This document shows positions 18,690 to 27,570 of a stretch of 64,000 nucleotides of DNA, piece after piece (position 1 is the stretch's first letter; each line of letters starts with the position of its first letter). The stretch comes from Enterobacter vonholyi (GTDB taxonomy: Bacteria > Pseudomonadota > Gammaproteobacteria > Enterobacterales > Enterobacteriaceae), in NCBI RefSeq assembly GCF_008364555.1, contig NZ_VTUC01000006.1, forward strand, positions 434,001 to 498,000, in the 5' to 3' direction. The notes under the pieces are model-generated. The model ran no database searches. It was not told the origin of the DNA and worked only from the letters and a program-made list of their open reading frames with translations. The translations under genes and the position numbers were made by a program.

Positions 18690-19587
18690 ACAGCACTGGC
18701 TACAACTGATTTTTGTCTGGCACGGTTCGGTACTTCCCAAGATCTATACCCGATTGCTGCTCAACTTCCTGCTTTCTATCGCCGTTATCCTGATGTTACC
18801 GTGGTATACCTCGCTCGGTATCAAATTTACCGTGGCGCCATTTAGCATTCTCGGCGTGGCGATCGCTATCTTTCTGGGTTTCAGAAACAACGCCTGTTAT
18901 TCACGCTACGTCGAGGCGAGGCTGCTCTGGGGGCAGCTGATGATAGCGGCACGCTCGCTGTTTCGCGAGGTAAAAAACACCTTGCCTGACGATAAGCACC
19001 TGGGCGAATTTGTCCGCCTGCAGATTGCTTTTGCCAACTGCCTGCGCATGACCCTGCGCCGGGAGCTGAACGCCGAGCAACTCTCTCGCTATCTTGCTGC
19101 GGATGATTTACGTCACGTGATGAGCTCCAACTCACCGGCGAACCGTATTTTACTGATCATGGGGGAGTGGCTGGCCGTGCGGCGGCGAAACGGGCAACTC
19201 TCAGACATTCTGTTCCATAGCCTGAACAATCGTCTGAACGACATGTCTATCGTCCTATCCGGCTGCGAGCGCATTGCAACCACGCCGGTGCCGTTTGCCT
19301 ATACGCTGATTTTGCACCGCACTGTGTATCTGTTCTGCATCATGCTGCCGTTCGCGCTGGTTGTGGACCTGCACTACATGACGCCCTTCGTTTCGGCGCT
19401 GATCTCCTACACCTTTATCTCGCTGGACACCCTGGCGGAAGAGCTGGAAGATCCGTTTGGCACCGAAGATAATGACCTGCCGCTGGACGCCATCTGCAAC
19501 ATGATGGAACGCGATCTGCTGCAGATGAACGATGAAGAGAACATTCCGGACAGGCTGATGCCGGATAAGCACTATCAGCTGACCTGA
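18673..19587 (+). CDS. yneE: Bestrophin-like membrane protein YneE
   Basis: A 304-residue bestrophin/UPF0187 family inner-membrane protein, probably an oligomeric ion channel. The bacterial homologue from Klebsiella is a pentameric, sodium-conducting channel. Visible features are helix 1 around LLLNFLLSIAVILMLPWY, the FSILGVAIAIFLGFRNNACY segment with the family's GFRNN..YxR motif, and the C-terminal DTLAEELEDPFGTEDNDLPL. Syntenic with E. coli yneE between uxaB and tam. Its last 13 bp overlap the opposite-strand acetyltransferase gene. Confidence 0.9.
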   Translation: MIVRPKQHWLQLIFVWHGSVLPKIYTRLLLNFLLSIAVILMLPWYTSLGIKFTVAPFSILGVAIAIFLGFRNNACYSRYVEARLLWGQLMIAARSLFREVKNTLPDDKHLGEFVRLQIAFANCLRMTLRRELNAEQLSRYLAADDLRHVMSSNSPANRILLIMGEWLAVRRRNGQLSDILFHSLNNRLNDMSIVLSGCERIATTPVPFAYTLILHRTVYLFCIMLPFALVVDLHYMTPFVSALISYTFISLDTLAEELEDPFGTEDNDLPLDAICNMMERDLLQMNDEENIPDRLMPDKHYQLT

Positions 19588-20123
19588 CGGGCGTTCCACT
19601 CGTCGCGGGTGATCTCCCACAGCTCGGAGTCCAGCATCCCGCTGACGTAGGCTTTCTTCTCCGTTCTGATAAGCCGCATGCCGCAACTGTCTGAAATACG
19701 CCGGGAGCGGCTGTTGGCGGCGGCTTTAGGCGCGCGCAATACGGGTTTGTTTAGCGTATTGAACCAGTAATCCGTCGCGGCAATACTGGCTTCGCGCATA
19801 TATCCGTGCCCCTGAAATTCCGGCGCGAGCCAGAACCCGCGGTTGTTGTCCTCGACGTCGTACAGGCAAATAATGCCCATCAATTCATCCGGCACATCGC
19901 GTCGCCGGATGCTCCAGAACCAGGCAATCCCTTTTGCCATATCCGGCAGCGCCACGTTGTTGACATAGTTTTCCGCGCCGTTATCCGGGTAGGGCCAGGG
20001 CACGGAGGAGACCATATAACGGACAATCTCCCAGCGCGGATACAGCTTTTGTATCTGGACGGCATCTTCCGCTACCAGCGGTTTCAGCAGTAAGCGTTCT
20101 GTCGTGAGCGTCGGTATCGTCAT
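19575..20123 (-). CDS. RimJ/RimL-like GNAT acetyltransferase
   Basis: A 182-residue protein of the Acetyltransf_3 (RimJ/RimL) group: the N-terminal LTTERLLLKPLVAEDAVQI is the hallmark start. Later come FWLAPEFQGHGYMREA (acetyl-CoA loop Q-G-H-G-Y) and NSRSRRISDSCGMRLI. Whether it modifies a ribosomal protein or a small molecule is unknown. GGGAG precedes the ATG. Convergent with yneE (13-bp overlap) and divergent from the next acetyltransferase, it starts a block of three GNAT genes inserted between yneE and tam relative to E. coli. Confidence 0.8.
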   Translation of the reverse strand: MTIPTLTTERLLLKPLVAEDAVQIQKLYPRWEIVRYMVSSVPWPYPDNGAENYVNNVALPDMAKGIAWFWSIRRRDVPDELMGIICLYDVEDNNRGFWLAPEFQGHGYMREASIAATDYWFNTLNKPVLRAPKAAANSRSRRISDSCGMRLIRTEKKAYVSGMLDSELWEITRDEWNARQVS

Positions 20124-20241
20124 GCGCGGATCTCCCTATTTAGGCGTTATGCTTTTGTTTGCGTTCTGGTATTTTCATCTTAATAGCACTCTATCTCAGC
20201 TATCTCACCTTTCCATCCTACTATCATTTGCAGAGGTCACT

Positions 20242-20712
20242 ATGGCATTGAGGCGAGCCAACCCGCAGGAAGCCGAAACACTCTGGAACATTCGCAACCA
20301 GGCGATTCGTCACGGCTGTAAAACCAGTTACGACGCCGAGGTCATTGCGCGCTGGACGCCGGATCTCATGCCCGAACGCTATCGGCAGATGGTCATTGAA
20401 TACCCTTTTTACGTGGTGGAAGATGAAAAGGGCGACGTTGCGGCGACCGGCTATCTGGATCTGGATACCCACTGTCTGGAGGCGATATTCACCTTGCCCG
20501 CGGCATTCGGTAAAGGCATGGCGACCCGGATTATCGAGGCGCTCAAAAATGAAGCCCGTAGCCGGGGGATAACCCGTCTGAGGCTGGATGCAACCCCTAA
20601 CGCACAGTCGTTTTATCAGACGCTGGGGTTTGTCACGCTGCGCGAAAACTATCATCATTCGCGTATGGCGGGGGCTGATTTACGCTGTTTTGAAATGGCG
20701 ATCGACTTGTAA
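20242..20712 (+). CDS. GNAT family N-acetyltransferase
   Basis: A 156-residue acetyltransferase. I place the start at the ATG at 20242 (MALRRANPQEAETLWNIRNQ), preceded by CAGAGG; the frame is open further upstream but that part is not protein-like. The acetyl-CoA loop is in FTLPAAFGKGMATRII (G-K-G-M-A) and the C-terminal motif is AQSFYQTLGF. Substrate unknown. Followed after 12 bp by another GNAT gene, probably one transcript. Confidence 0.8.
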   Translation: MALRRANPQEAETLWNIRNQAIRHGCKTSYDAEVIARWTPDLMPERYRQMVIEYPFYVVEDEKGDVAATGYLDLDTHCLEAIFTLPAAFGKGMATRIIEALKNEARSRGITRLRLDATPNAQSFYQTLGFVTLRENYHHSRMAGADLRCFEMAIDL

Positions 20713-20724
20713 TGTGAGGAACAC

Positions 20725-21165
20725 ATGGCCGTCACGGTAAGACCTCTATGCGAAAACGATTATTCCCAATGGCGACCGCTGTGGGATGGCTATACCCATT
20801 TTTATGATTGCTACCTCGAGGAATCCGTCACCGCAGCGACGTGGGAAAGGGCGCTCTCAGCGCATTCACCGATGTTCTGCCGGGTGGTAGAGAAGGACCA
20901 AAAGGTCATCGGTTTCGCGATGTGTATTCTGCATGAAGGAACCTGGTCTACCGCGCCCATCTGCTACTTGGAAGATCTGTTTGTTGATGCCGATGAACGC
21001 GGGGCGGGAGCAGGTAAAGCGCTCATTGACGCCCTGATTGAGGAAGGCAAGCGCGAAGGGTGGTCAAAACTGTACTGGGTCACCCGGGAGAACAACCCGG
21101 CGCGTAAACTCTATGACAAATACGGTGAGGCTGACGATTACGTCCGCTATCGCCTCTCCCTTTAA
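20725..21165 (+). CDS. GNAT family N-acetyltransferase
   Basis: A 146-residue acetyltransferase: YLEDLFVDADERGAGAGKAL carries the R-G-x-G-x-G acetyl-CoA loop, and ARKLYDKYGE is the C-terminal motif. It resembles the small diamine/aminoglycoside-like GNATs with the LxDLxV strand. The ATG follows GTGAGGAACAC. It is probably cotranscribed with the previous GNAT gene. Confidence 0.8.
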   Translation: MAVTVRPLCENDYSQWRPLWDGYTHFYDCYLEESVTAATWERALSAHSPMFCRVVEKDQKVIGFAMCILHEGTWSTAPICYLEDLFVDADERGAGAGKALIDALIEEGKREGWSKLYWVTRENNPARKLYDKYGEADDYVRYRLSL

Positions 21166-21310
21166 GGCGACAACGCCTGTGTTTGTATCACACTGTATCA
21201 AGGTCCCGGATACATACACAGGCTTGCAATAAACCCGCTTTCGCACATATCCGCTATACACTGCAGTGTTGTTATATCCCCGTGAATTGTAATCAACCGG
21301 AGATACCAAC

Positions 21311-22306
21311 ATGTTTTGCAAACTCGCGTACTCGACCCTTGCACTGACCATTTCTCTTGGCACCGTGATGTCCTGTCAGGCTGAAGTCACCGGCACGAAT
21401 ATCGCGGCCGCCTTTGATCATCCGCAGCAAATTAACGCCGGCGATCTGAACGTCGGTTATGTCGACCTCGGCCCGAAAGACGGTCAGCCGGTTATTTTAC
21501 TGCACGGCTGGCCCTATGATATTCACAGCTACGCCGAGGTTGCACCCGCACTGGCGGCAAAAGGCTATCGGGTGATTGTGCCTTCTCTGCGCGGCTACGG
21601 CACCACGCGCTTCCTGTCAGCCAAAAAGCCGCGCAACGGCCAGCCTTCAGCCATGGCAAAAGATATTGTGAACCTGATGGACGCCCTGAATATTAAGCAG
21701 GCGGTATTTGCAGGATATGACTGGGGTGCCCGAACGGCAGATATCGTTGCGGCGCTGTGGCCCGAGCGCGTTAAGTCACTTGTTTCAGTGAGCGGGTATC
21801 TCATCAGCAGCCAGCAGATTGGCAAACAGCCGTTGCCGCCAAAAGCGGAGCAGCAGTGGTGGTATCAGTTCTACTTCGCCACCGCGCGCGGTGCTGAAGG
21901 CTATGCGAAAAACACGCATGACTTCGCCCGTTTAATCTGGTCTCAGGCATCGCCTGACTGGAAATTTAGCGATGCTGTCTTTAACGCCAGCGCCAAATCC
22001 CTCGACAATCCGGACCACGTCGCCGTGACGCTCAGCAACTATCGCTGGCGCTTAGGGCTGGAAAAAGGTGAGCGCAAATACGACAGCTACGAGCAGAAAC
22101 TGGCCACGCTGCCGAATATCACCGTTCCAACGATCACCATCGAAGGTGGGAACAACGGCGCGCCGCATCCTGCACCGCAGGCCTATGCGGGTAAATTTAC
22201 CGGTAAGTACGAGCACCGCACTTTTGGGGCCACCGTAGGGCACAACCCGCCTCAGGAAGATCCGCAGGATTTTGTTAAGGCCGTTGTTGACGCTGACAAA
22301 CTCTGA
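21311..22306 (+). CDS. Exported alpha/beta hydrolase, epoxide hydrolase-like
   Basis: A 331-residue protein with a Sec signal peptide (MFCKLAYSTLALTISLG..SCQA-EV). The mature alpha/beta hydrolase has HGWPYD (the HGxP oxyanion motif of epoxide hydrolases and dehalogenases), the nucleophile elbow GYDWGAR with an aspartate instead of serine, and VGHNPPQED providing the catalytic histidine. An Asp nucleophile implies epoxide hydrolase or haloalkane-dehalogenase chemistry; the substrate is unknown. Periplasmic location is unusual for such enzymes. It lies 44 bp upstream of a response regulator/histidine kinase pair in the same direction. Confidence 0.85.
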   Translation: MFCKLAYSTLALTISLGTVMSCQAEVTGTNIAAAFDHPQQINAGDLNVGYVDLGPKDGQPVILLHGWPYDIHSYAEVAPALAAKGYRVIVPSLRGYGTTRFLSAKKPRNGQPSAMAKDIVNLMDALNIKQAVFAGYDWGARTADIVAALWPERVKSLVSVSGYLISSQQIGKQPLPPKAEQQWWYQFYFATARGAEGYAKNTHDFARLIWSQASPDWKFSDAVFNASAKSLDNPDHVAVTLSNYRWRLGLEKGERKYDSYEQKLATLPNITVPTITIEGGNNGAPHPAPQAYAGKFTGKYEHRTFGATVGHNPPQEDPQDFVKAVVDADKL

Positions 22307-22350
22307 AATGTGCTATTTTCAGTACGTTACCCTTCGGTCTGGAGATTTCG

Positions 22351-23091
22351 GTGGAGCATATTGATCATATCCTTGTCGTCGATGACGACAGGGATATTCG
22401 TGAACTGATTGTCGATTACCTTGCTAAGTCTGGTTATCGCGCGACGGGCGCGGCCAACGGCAAAGAGATGCGCATCGTGCTGGATAAACAGCATATCGAC
22501 CTGGTTGTGCTGGATGTCATGATGCCCGGCGATGACGGCCTTACGCTGTGTCGAGAGCTGCGCGTCGGGAAACATAAAGATCTCCCCATCCTGATGCTGA
22601 CGGCGCGCAACGAGGAGACGGACAGGATCCTGGGTCTGGAGATGGGCGCGGATGACTACGTGGTGAAACCATTTGTCGCCCGCGAGCTGCTGGCGCGTAT
22701 CAAAGCGATTTTACGGCGTTTTCGCACGATGCCGCCCAATCTACAGGTGACGGAAGCAGGGCGGCTAGTGATGTTTGGTGAATGGCAGCTCGATACCGTC
22801 GCTCGCCACTTAATCGATCCGGAAGGGGTAATTGTGGCGCTCAGCGGCGCGGAGTATCGGCTGCTGCGCGTTTTCCTTGACCATCCGCAGCGCGTGCTGA
22901 CCCGTGACCAGCTGCTCAACCTGACGCAGGGGCGAGACGCCGAGCTGTTTGAACGCTCAATCGACCTGCTGGTTAGCCGGGTTCGCCAGCGTCTCAACGA
23001 AGATGCCCGCATGCCCGCTTATATCAAAACCGTGCGCAGCGAAGGCTACGTTTTTACGATGCCAGTGACCATCAAAGAGGTTAACGAATGA
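22351..23091 (+). CDS. OmpR/PhoB family response regulator
   Basis: A 246-residue two-domain regulator. The receiver domain has the acidic pocket VVDDDRD, the phospho-acceptor Asp55 in LVVLDVMMPGDDG, the switch residues LMLTAR and the lysine in DDYVVKPF. The C-terminal winged helix has LTRDQLLNLTQGRDAELFER and VSRVRQRLNED. The start is GTG at 22351 with CTGGAG upstream. It overlaps the kinase gene by 4 bp (ATGA). It is not one of the standard E. coli systems that I can name. Confidence 0.88.
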   Translation: MEHIDHILVVDDDRDIRELIVDYLAKSGYRATGAANGKEMRIVLDKQHIDLVVLDVMMPGDDGLTLCRELRVGKHKDLPILMLTARNEETDRILGLEMGADDYVVKPFVARELLARIKAILRRFRTMPPNLQVTEAGRLVMFGEWQLDTVARHLIDPEGVIVALSGAEYRLLRVFLDHPQRVLTRDQLLNLTQGRDAELFERSIDLLVSRVRQRLNEDARMPAYIKTVRSEGYVFTMPVTIKEVNE

Positions 23092-24389
23092 GGCTCTGGC
23101 CACGCTCGCTGCTGGCCCGTTTGCTGCTCGTCGTGCTGGCCGGTCTGCTGCTGGCTAACGCCCTGAGCCTGACGCTGGTCATGGTTGAACGCATGCACAG
23201 CGCCCGCACGGTGATGCTTGGTAATCTGGAAAACGATGTCGCAACCAGCGTCGCCATATTAGACCGCTTACCGGCGAGCGAACGTGCCGCCTGGCTGCCG
23301 CGGCTTGAACGGGGTAACTATCGTTATATTCTGGGCACAGGGGAACCTGGCGCAGCGCCGACGGATAAGCGTTCGCAAGATGCTATCCGAACCTTAAAAG
23401 CGACGCTTGCCGCGCATTACCCGCTTAGCTTTACCGCGGTTCCCGGCGCCATTTCGCATATTCAGGCCCATCTTACGTTACGCGATGGCGCACCGCTGAC
23501 CATCGACCTGATCCCGCGCATGCCGCCCGTCGCCAGCTGGCTACCGGTCGTTCTCATCCTGCAGCTGCTGGTTCTGGCTGTCTGCTCCTGGATAGCCGTG
23601 CGGCAGGTCGTGCGGCCTTTTTCACACTTTACCCGCGCGGTGGATGCGCTGGATCCGGCGGCCAGCACGCCAATGACGGAAAAAGGGCCGCTTGAGGTGC
23701 AGCGGGCAGCGCATGCCTTCAACGCCATGCAGGCGCGCATTCAGTCTTATCTCCGGGAACGCGCGCAGATCCTGGCCTCGATTTCTCACGATCTCCAGAC
23801 GCCCATTACCCGCATGAAGCTCCGCGTCGAAATGGCCGGAGAGCCTGAACTTCGCGACAAACTCCTGAACGACCTTGATAACATGTCTCGTCTGGTGCGG
23901 GAGGGCATTGCGTATGCCCGGTCATCGGAATCACTGGAGGAGACGTCGCTTAAGCTGGAGCTGAACGCCTGGATCAACAGCATCGCCTGCGATTACCAGG
24001 ACATTGGTAAAAACGTGCACTTTCAGGCAGGCGAAGCCCGCTTGCCCATCGTCACGCGGCCGCAGGCGCTTCGCCGGGTGATGACCAATCTGCTGGATAA
24101 CGCCCTCAAATTCGGCGAGCATGCTGCGATTTCAATTGACGATTCATCAGACAGCGAGGTCATTATTCACATTGTGGACGACGGTCCGGGGATCCCCGAA
24201 GCCGAGCTTGATGCGGTATTACAGCCGTTTTATCGGGTTGAAACCTCGCGCAACCGCGAGACTGGCGGGACAGGACTCGGACTGGCGATCGCCGCGCAGC
24301 TCACCGCTCAGCTGGAAGGAAAGCTCAGGCTGGCGAACCGTAACGGGGGCGGGCTGGACGTCTCCATTACGCTACTGCGCCGTGAGTAA
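23088..24389 (+). CDS. Membrane sensor histidine kinase
   Basis: A 433-residue EnvZ-like sensor: helix 1 at about residues 8-30, a periplasmic domain of about 115 residues, helix 2 at about 148-170, then HAMP, HisKA with the phosphorylated His234 in SISHDLQTPITRMKLR, and HATPase_c with DNALKFGEH (N box), DDGPGIPEAE (G1) and GGTGLGLAIA (G2). The periplasmic domain has no family I recognise. Its partner regulator overlaps at the 5' end. The flanking exported hydrolase and thiol-redox gene suggest it senses an envelope stress or compound. Confidence 0.88.
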   Translation: MRLWPRSLLARLLLVVLAGLLLANALSLTLVMVERMHSARTVMLGNLENDVATSVAILDRLPASERAAWLPRLERGNYRYILGTGEPGAAPTDKRSQDAIRTLKATLAAHYPLSFTAVPGAISHIQAHLTLRDGAPLTIDLIPRMPPVASWLPVVLILQLLVLAVCSWIAVRQVVRPFSHFTRAVDALDPAASTPMTEKGPLEVQRAAHAFNAMQARIQSYLRERAQILASISHDLQTPITRMKLRVEMAGEPELRDKLLNDLDNMSRLVREGIAYARSSESLEETSLKLELNAWINSIACDYQDIGKNVHFQAGEARLPIVTRPQALRRVMTNLLDNALKFGEHAAISIDDSSDSEVIIHIVDDGPGIPEAELDAVLQPFYRVETSRNRETGGTGLGLAIAAQLTAQLEGKLRLANRNGGGLDVSITLLRRE

Positions 24390-24526
24390 AATTGTACGGC
24401 TTTGTATCTCTCTGCCTGGGCGATACAGAGCCAGACAAAACCCTCGCATTTACACATATCCTGAACACATCCGCACGCTTAAATAGCCTCACTGCAGCGT
24501 CGCAGGACTTGTATTGTGAGGTTTCT

Positions 24527-25717
24527 ATGTTTCTGGTTATCGCTTTTCTGGGTGGGATGATAAGCCTGCTCAGCCCATGTACGCTCCCGGTTATTCCACT
24601 TTTGTTCGCCGGTTTCCAGGGCCAGCGTCGGCATATTCTGGCCCTGCTTGCTGGGATGATCGTGATGTTTACCCTGGTGGCGATGGCCGTCACCGTCGCC
24701 AGCGAGTGGATCGCAGAGGCAACCATCGTTGGGCGCTGGGTCGCGCTCGTCATTCTGGCCACTGCCGCGCTAGCCTTAATTTTTCCGTCTTTCGCCCAGC
24801 GTATTGCGGGACCGGCCGTCAGCGCGGGTAATGTTCTCAACACCCGAAGCGGGCAAACGCGCGGAATGGCATCGGCTTTTCTGGCCGGGCTTGCTGTAGG
24901 ACTGCTCTGGTCTCCCTGCGCCGGTCCCATTCTGGGTGCGATTTTCGGCATTAACATTGCGGGGCATTCCGCTATTACCACCGGCGCTCTGCTGGCCGCC
25001 TATGGCAGCGGATGCGCAATGATGCTGGGATTACTCGTCATTGGAGGCCGCACGCTGATGGCACCTTTAAGGGCAAAATCGGCGCTAATGGAAAAGCTGC
25101 GACAGGGTGCAGGCGTTGTGATGTTAGCGACCGTCGCATTTAACGCGACGGGGATGACTTCGCTGCTTAAAGGGGCAAACGGCGTCTCGGACCGTCTTGA
25201 AACCGCGCTGTTAAATCTGACGAAACCCACAGCCACGCCGGTGAAGCTTGAGCCGATAGTGATTACAGAGCCCAGCAGTCAGCTGCCTTCGTTCAGCGGT
25301 GGAACAGGGTGGGTGAACGGTGACCCTGTCACGTCTGAATCGTTACGCGGGAAGGTTGTACTTATTGATTTCTGGACGTGGGACTGCATTAATTGCCAGC
25401 ATACGCTCCCCCATGTGCGGGAGTGGGCCACTAAGTACCAACCGCAGGGTCTGGTGGTGATCGGAGTTCACACCCCGGAATACCCCTGGGAAAAACCGCT
25501 TTCGTCGGTTAAAAATGCGGTGAATAAATGGCAACTGCCGTATCGGGTGGTCACGGATAACAACTATAAAATCTGGAATGCTTTCGGCAACCAGTACTGG
25601 CCAGCGCATTACTTTTTTGATGCCAAAGGGCAGCTGCGCTATACCGCCTTTGGCGAGGGTGACTATGAGCAACAGGAAAAGGTTATCCAGCAGTTGCTCA
25701 AAGAAGCTCGGTCATAG
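24527..25717 (+). CDS. CcdA-like membrane protein fused to a TlpA-type thioredoxin domain
   Basis: A 396-residue fusion. The N-terminal part (about residues 1-210) is a CcdA/DsbD-like helix bundle with the paired cysteine motifs SPCTLPVIP (Cys18) and LLWSPCAGPILG, which carry electrons across the inner membrane. The C-terminal periplasmic part is a thioredoxin fold of the TlpA/DipZ type with active site WTWDCINCQHTLP (CxxC). This architecture fits reduction of periplasmic disulfides or peroxides. I start it at the ATG at 24527, preceded by GTGAGG; the open frame further upstream is not protein-like. It lies 137 bp after the sensor kinase and is probably part of that module. Confidence 0.87.
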   Translation: MFLVIAFLGGMISLLSPCTLPVIPLLFAGFQGQRRHILALLAGMIVMFTLVAMAVTVASEWIAEATIVGRWVALVILATAALALIFPSFAQRIAGPAVSAGNVLNTRSGQTRGMASAFLAGLAVGLLWSPCAGPILGAIFGINIAGHSAITTGALLAAYGSGCAMMLGLLVIGGRTLMAPLRAKSALMEKLRQGAGVVMLATVAFNATGMTSLLKGANGVSDRLETALLNLTKPTATPVKLEPIVITEPSSQLPSFSGGTGWVNGDPVTSESLRGKVVLIDFWTWDCINCQHTLPHVREWATKYQPQGLVVIGVHTPEYPWEKPLSSVKNAVNKWQLPYRVVTDNNYKIWNAFGNQYWPAHYFFDAKGQLRYTAFGEGDYEQQEKVIQQLLKEARS

Positions 25718-25722
25718 CCCGT

Positions 25723-26484
25723 TCAGGGCTGGCGTTGAGCCACGATAAACAACCGGGGGAAAGCCAGCAGTATCTGCCCGTTTTCCTGAAGCGGATACTG
25801 CTCTTCCAGCAGTTCATGGTAGCGTTTCAGGAAACGTTTCTGCTCGCTTTCATTCAGTTCCTGGAGCCAGGGCCGCAGGCCGGTGGCGCTTACCCAGTCA
25901 ATAATGGCCTGATGAGAGCTCATTTTGTGATAATAGGTCGTCCGCCAGATATCCACGTCACAGCCAGCCTCCGACAGAATATCGTAATAAGCATGTACGC
26001 CTGGCAGAGGCTCGCGGCCACGGTCTGGGTAGTCTTGCTCAAGCGCCACTTCACGCATCGCCACATGGGTCGGTTCCAGCCAGTTGTCAGGCATCTGGAT
26101 CGCCAGTACGCCATTTAGCTTAAGCAGGGAGACAAGATGTGGCAGGAGATCGTAATGGTCCGGAACCCATTGCAGCGACGCGTTGGCATAAATCAGGCCC
26201 AGCGGCTGGCCAGGCTTGTACTGACGGATATCGGCCTCAATAAAGTGGCAGTCAGGTAAGGCTGCGCGTGCTTCCTCAAGCATGGCAGGGGAGTTATCGA
26301 CCCCGGTGATATGTGCAGATGGCCAGCGATGCTTCAACAGCGCCGTGCTGTTTCCTGGTCCACAGCCTAGATCAGCGATGGTAGCGATCTCATCCAGAGG
26401 AATTCTGGCGAGCAGTTCTGCAGCTGGACGCGTTCTTTCTGCGCCAAATTGCAGGTAAAGAGAAGGGTTCCAGTCGGTCATCAT
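25723..26484 (-). CDS. tam: Trans-aconitate 2-methyltransferase
   Basis: A 253-residue SAM-dependent methyltransferase that methylates trans-aconitate, a spontaneous by-product inhibiting the TCA cycle. The SAM-binding motif I is [18 protein letters not shown], followed by the acidic loop ITGVDNSP. The remainder is almost identical to E. coli Tam ([37 protein letters not shown]). Two adjacent ATGs (26482-26484 and 26479-26481) follow GGAGAA; either may be used. As in E. coli it lies close to yneE, but with 6 kb of extra genes in between. Confidence 0.93.
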   Translation of the reverse strand: MMTDWNPSLYLQFGAERTRPAAELLARIPLDEIATIADLGCGPGNSTALLKHRWPSAHITGVDNSPAMLEEARAALPDCHFIEADIRQYKPGQPLGLIYANASLQWVPDHYDLLPHLVSLLKLNGVLAIQMPDNWLEPTHVAMREVALEQDYPDRGREPLPGVHAYYDILSEAGCDVDIWRTTYYHKMSSHQAIIDWVSATGLRPWLQELNESEQKRFLKRYHELLEEQYPLQENGQILLAFPRLFIVAQRQP

Positions 26485-26624
26485 CAATTCTCCGTTTGGC
26501 ATGCTTCTGCAAGAATAGCACAGGCAGGCGCCTTCAAAGCGGTACGGGAGAGGTTCAGGGCAGATGAATTCCGCAGTTTCTGTGAAACAAAAGAGAGGAA
26601 AAAAATAAGAAAACGGAAATATTA

Positions 26625-26652
26625 CCCCTTAAAGGATTAAGGGGCAATGTTT
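26625..26652 (+). terminator. Terminator-like hairpin with no evident upstream gene
   Basis: CCCCTTAA (26625-26632), loop AGGA, TTAAGGGG (26637-26644), then CAATGTTTTTATTG. The 8-bp perfect stem with a following T-run looks like a plus-strand terminator, but the nearest upstream gene (tam) is on the other strand. It could be left from a lost gene or limit read-through into luxI. Confidence 0.45.
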
Positions 26653-26860
26653 TTATTGTAATAATTTTATGATTATTGTTTTTTAATATTTTATCGGCAA
26701 AGTGCTTCTTATGTTCTGTACCCGAAACTTTAAATATTAGATAATAATCGATGGGTATATCCCTGGTGTTTCATAGGTCTTTGACCTCCTGACCGCTTAG
26801 TTTTGCGAGAACTTCGTGGTCAGGTACTTTTTAAGTATAGGGAATATGCGGCACAATGAA

Positions 26861-26880
26861 AGCTGTCCTAAGAGACAGGT
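26861..26880. promoter_or_regulatory. Candidate lux box (LuxR-type operator) upstream of luxI
   Basis: AGCTGTCCTAAGAGACAGGT is a 20-bp imperfect dyad with six of the seven outer base pairs complementary. It resembles the classical lux box (ACCTGTAGGATCGTACAGGT) in length and outer half-sites. It ends 37 bp before the proposed luxI ATG. Whether the neighbouring LuxR activates or represses from it cannot be told, because no promoter is certain here. Confidence 0.4.
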
Positions 26881-26917
26881 GAAACTAGTTTCAGGTGTTA
26901 TTATCAGGAACATGAGA

Positions 26918-27556
26918 ATGAATTCTGTCATTGAATTTTTTTTACACGACTACGATGATTTACCACCAGCATTAGCGCGCGAACTCTACAGACTCAGAAG
27001 AAAAACTTTTCGGGACCGACTCGACTGGAAGGTGGAATGCGTCGAAGGTATGGAAAAGGATCAATTTGATTCCCATAACACGACATACTTACTGGGTATG
27101 TATGATGGGCAGCTGCTATGCGGCGCGCGATTTATTAACGCAACGCAGCCGACAATGATAAGCGAGATCTTTCACAACTATTTCGATAATCCCATTGTTT
27201 TTCCAGAAGATGTTCCCTGCTGTGAAGTGAGTCGTTTATTTTTAGATAAAGAAACACGAGACTCCGCAAGCCTGCAGGGCGTGCCCGCCAGTAAAGCATT
27301 GTTTCTTGCAATGATTATTTATTGCATTAAGAATAAATATCATGGAATGTACGCAGTAGCCAGCCGTGGTATGTATGCCATATTTCGCCATGCTAACTGG
27401 AAAGTTGAAGTTATTCAGCGCGGTGTTTCTGAAAAAGGGGAGGTTATTTACTATATTTACATGCCTGCCAGTATAGGCATTATTGAAGACATTATTAGCA
27501 AAGATAAATCCAGTCACTGGCTTCGCGAAATGCTTGAGCATTTACACCATTTATAA
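26918..27556 (+). CDS. LuxI family acyl-homoserine lactone synthase
   Basis: A 212-residue autoinducer synthase that joins SAM and an acyl-ACP to give an N-acyl-homoserine lactone. The invariant residues of the family are visible: Arg and Phe in YRLRRKTFRDRLDW, the Trp of that block, the Asp pair in EKDQFD, the Arg in GARFINAT, and Glu/Arg in CCEVSRLF. Length matches EsaI (about 210). I use the ATG at 26918 because AGGA is 8 bases upstream; an ATG at 26912 is too close to it. It converges on luxR with only 14 bp between the stops, the layout of esaI/esaR. Confidence 0.9.
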   Translation: MNSVIEFFLHDYDDLPPALARELYRLRRKTFRDRLDWKVECVEGMEKDQFDSHNTTYLLGMYDGQLLCGARFINATQPTMISEIFHNYFDNPIVFPEDVPCCEVSRLFLDKETRDSASLQGVPASKALFLAMIIYCIKNKYHGMYAVASRGMYAIFRHANWKVEVIQRGVSEKGEVIYYIYMPASIGIIEDIISKDKSSHWLREMLEHLHHL

Positions 27557-27570
27557 CCAGTGGCTGAGGC

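Larger units (their letters stand above)
26485..26917. other. AT-rich intergenic region between tam and luxI
   Basis: No convincing gene. Much of it is A/T-rich, unlike the flanking G/C-rich genes, which suggests acquired DNA. It holds a terminator-like hairpin (26625-26644), an inverted pair CTGACC/GGTCAG around 26797-26825, a 20-bp lux-box-like dyad (26861-26880) and, immediately after that, the 12-bp perfect palindrome GAAACTAGTTTC (26881-26892). Confidence 0.6.

Noticed and set aside
20104..20241. N-terminal membrane extension of the acetyltransferase at 20242
   Set aside because: The open frame upstream includes a hydrophobic stretch by chance; the ATG at 20242 has CAGAGG and begins the conserved GNAT sequence.
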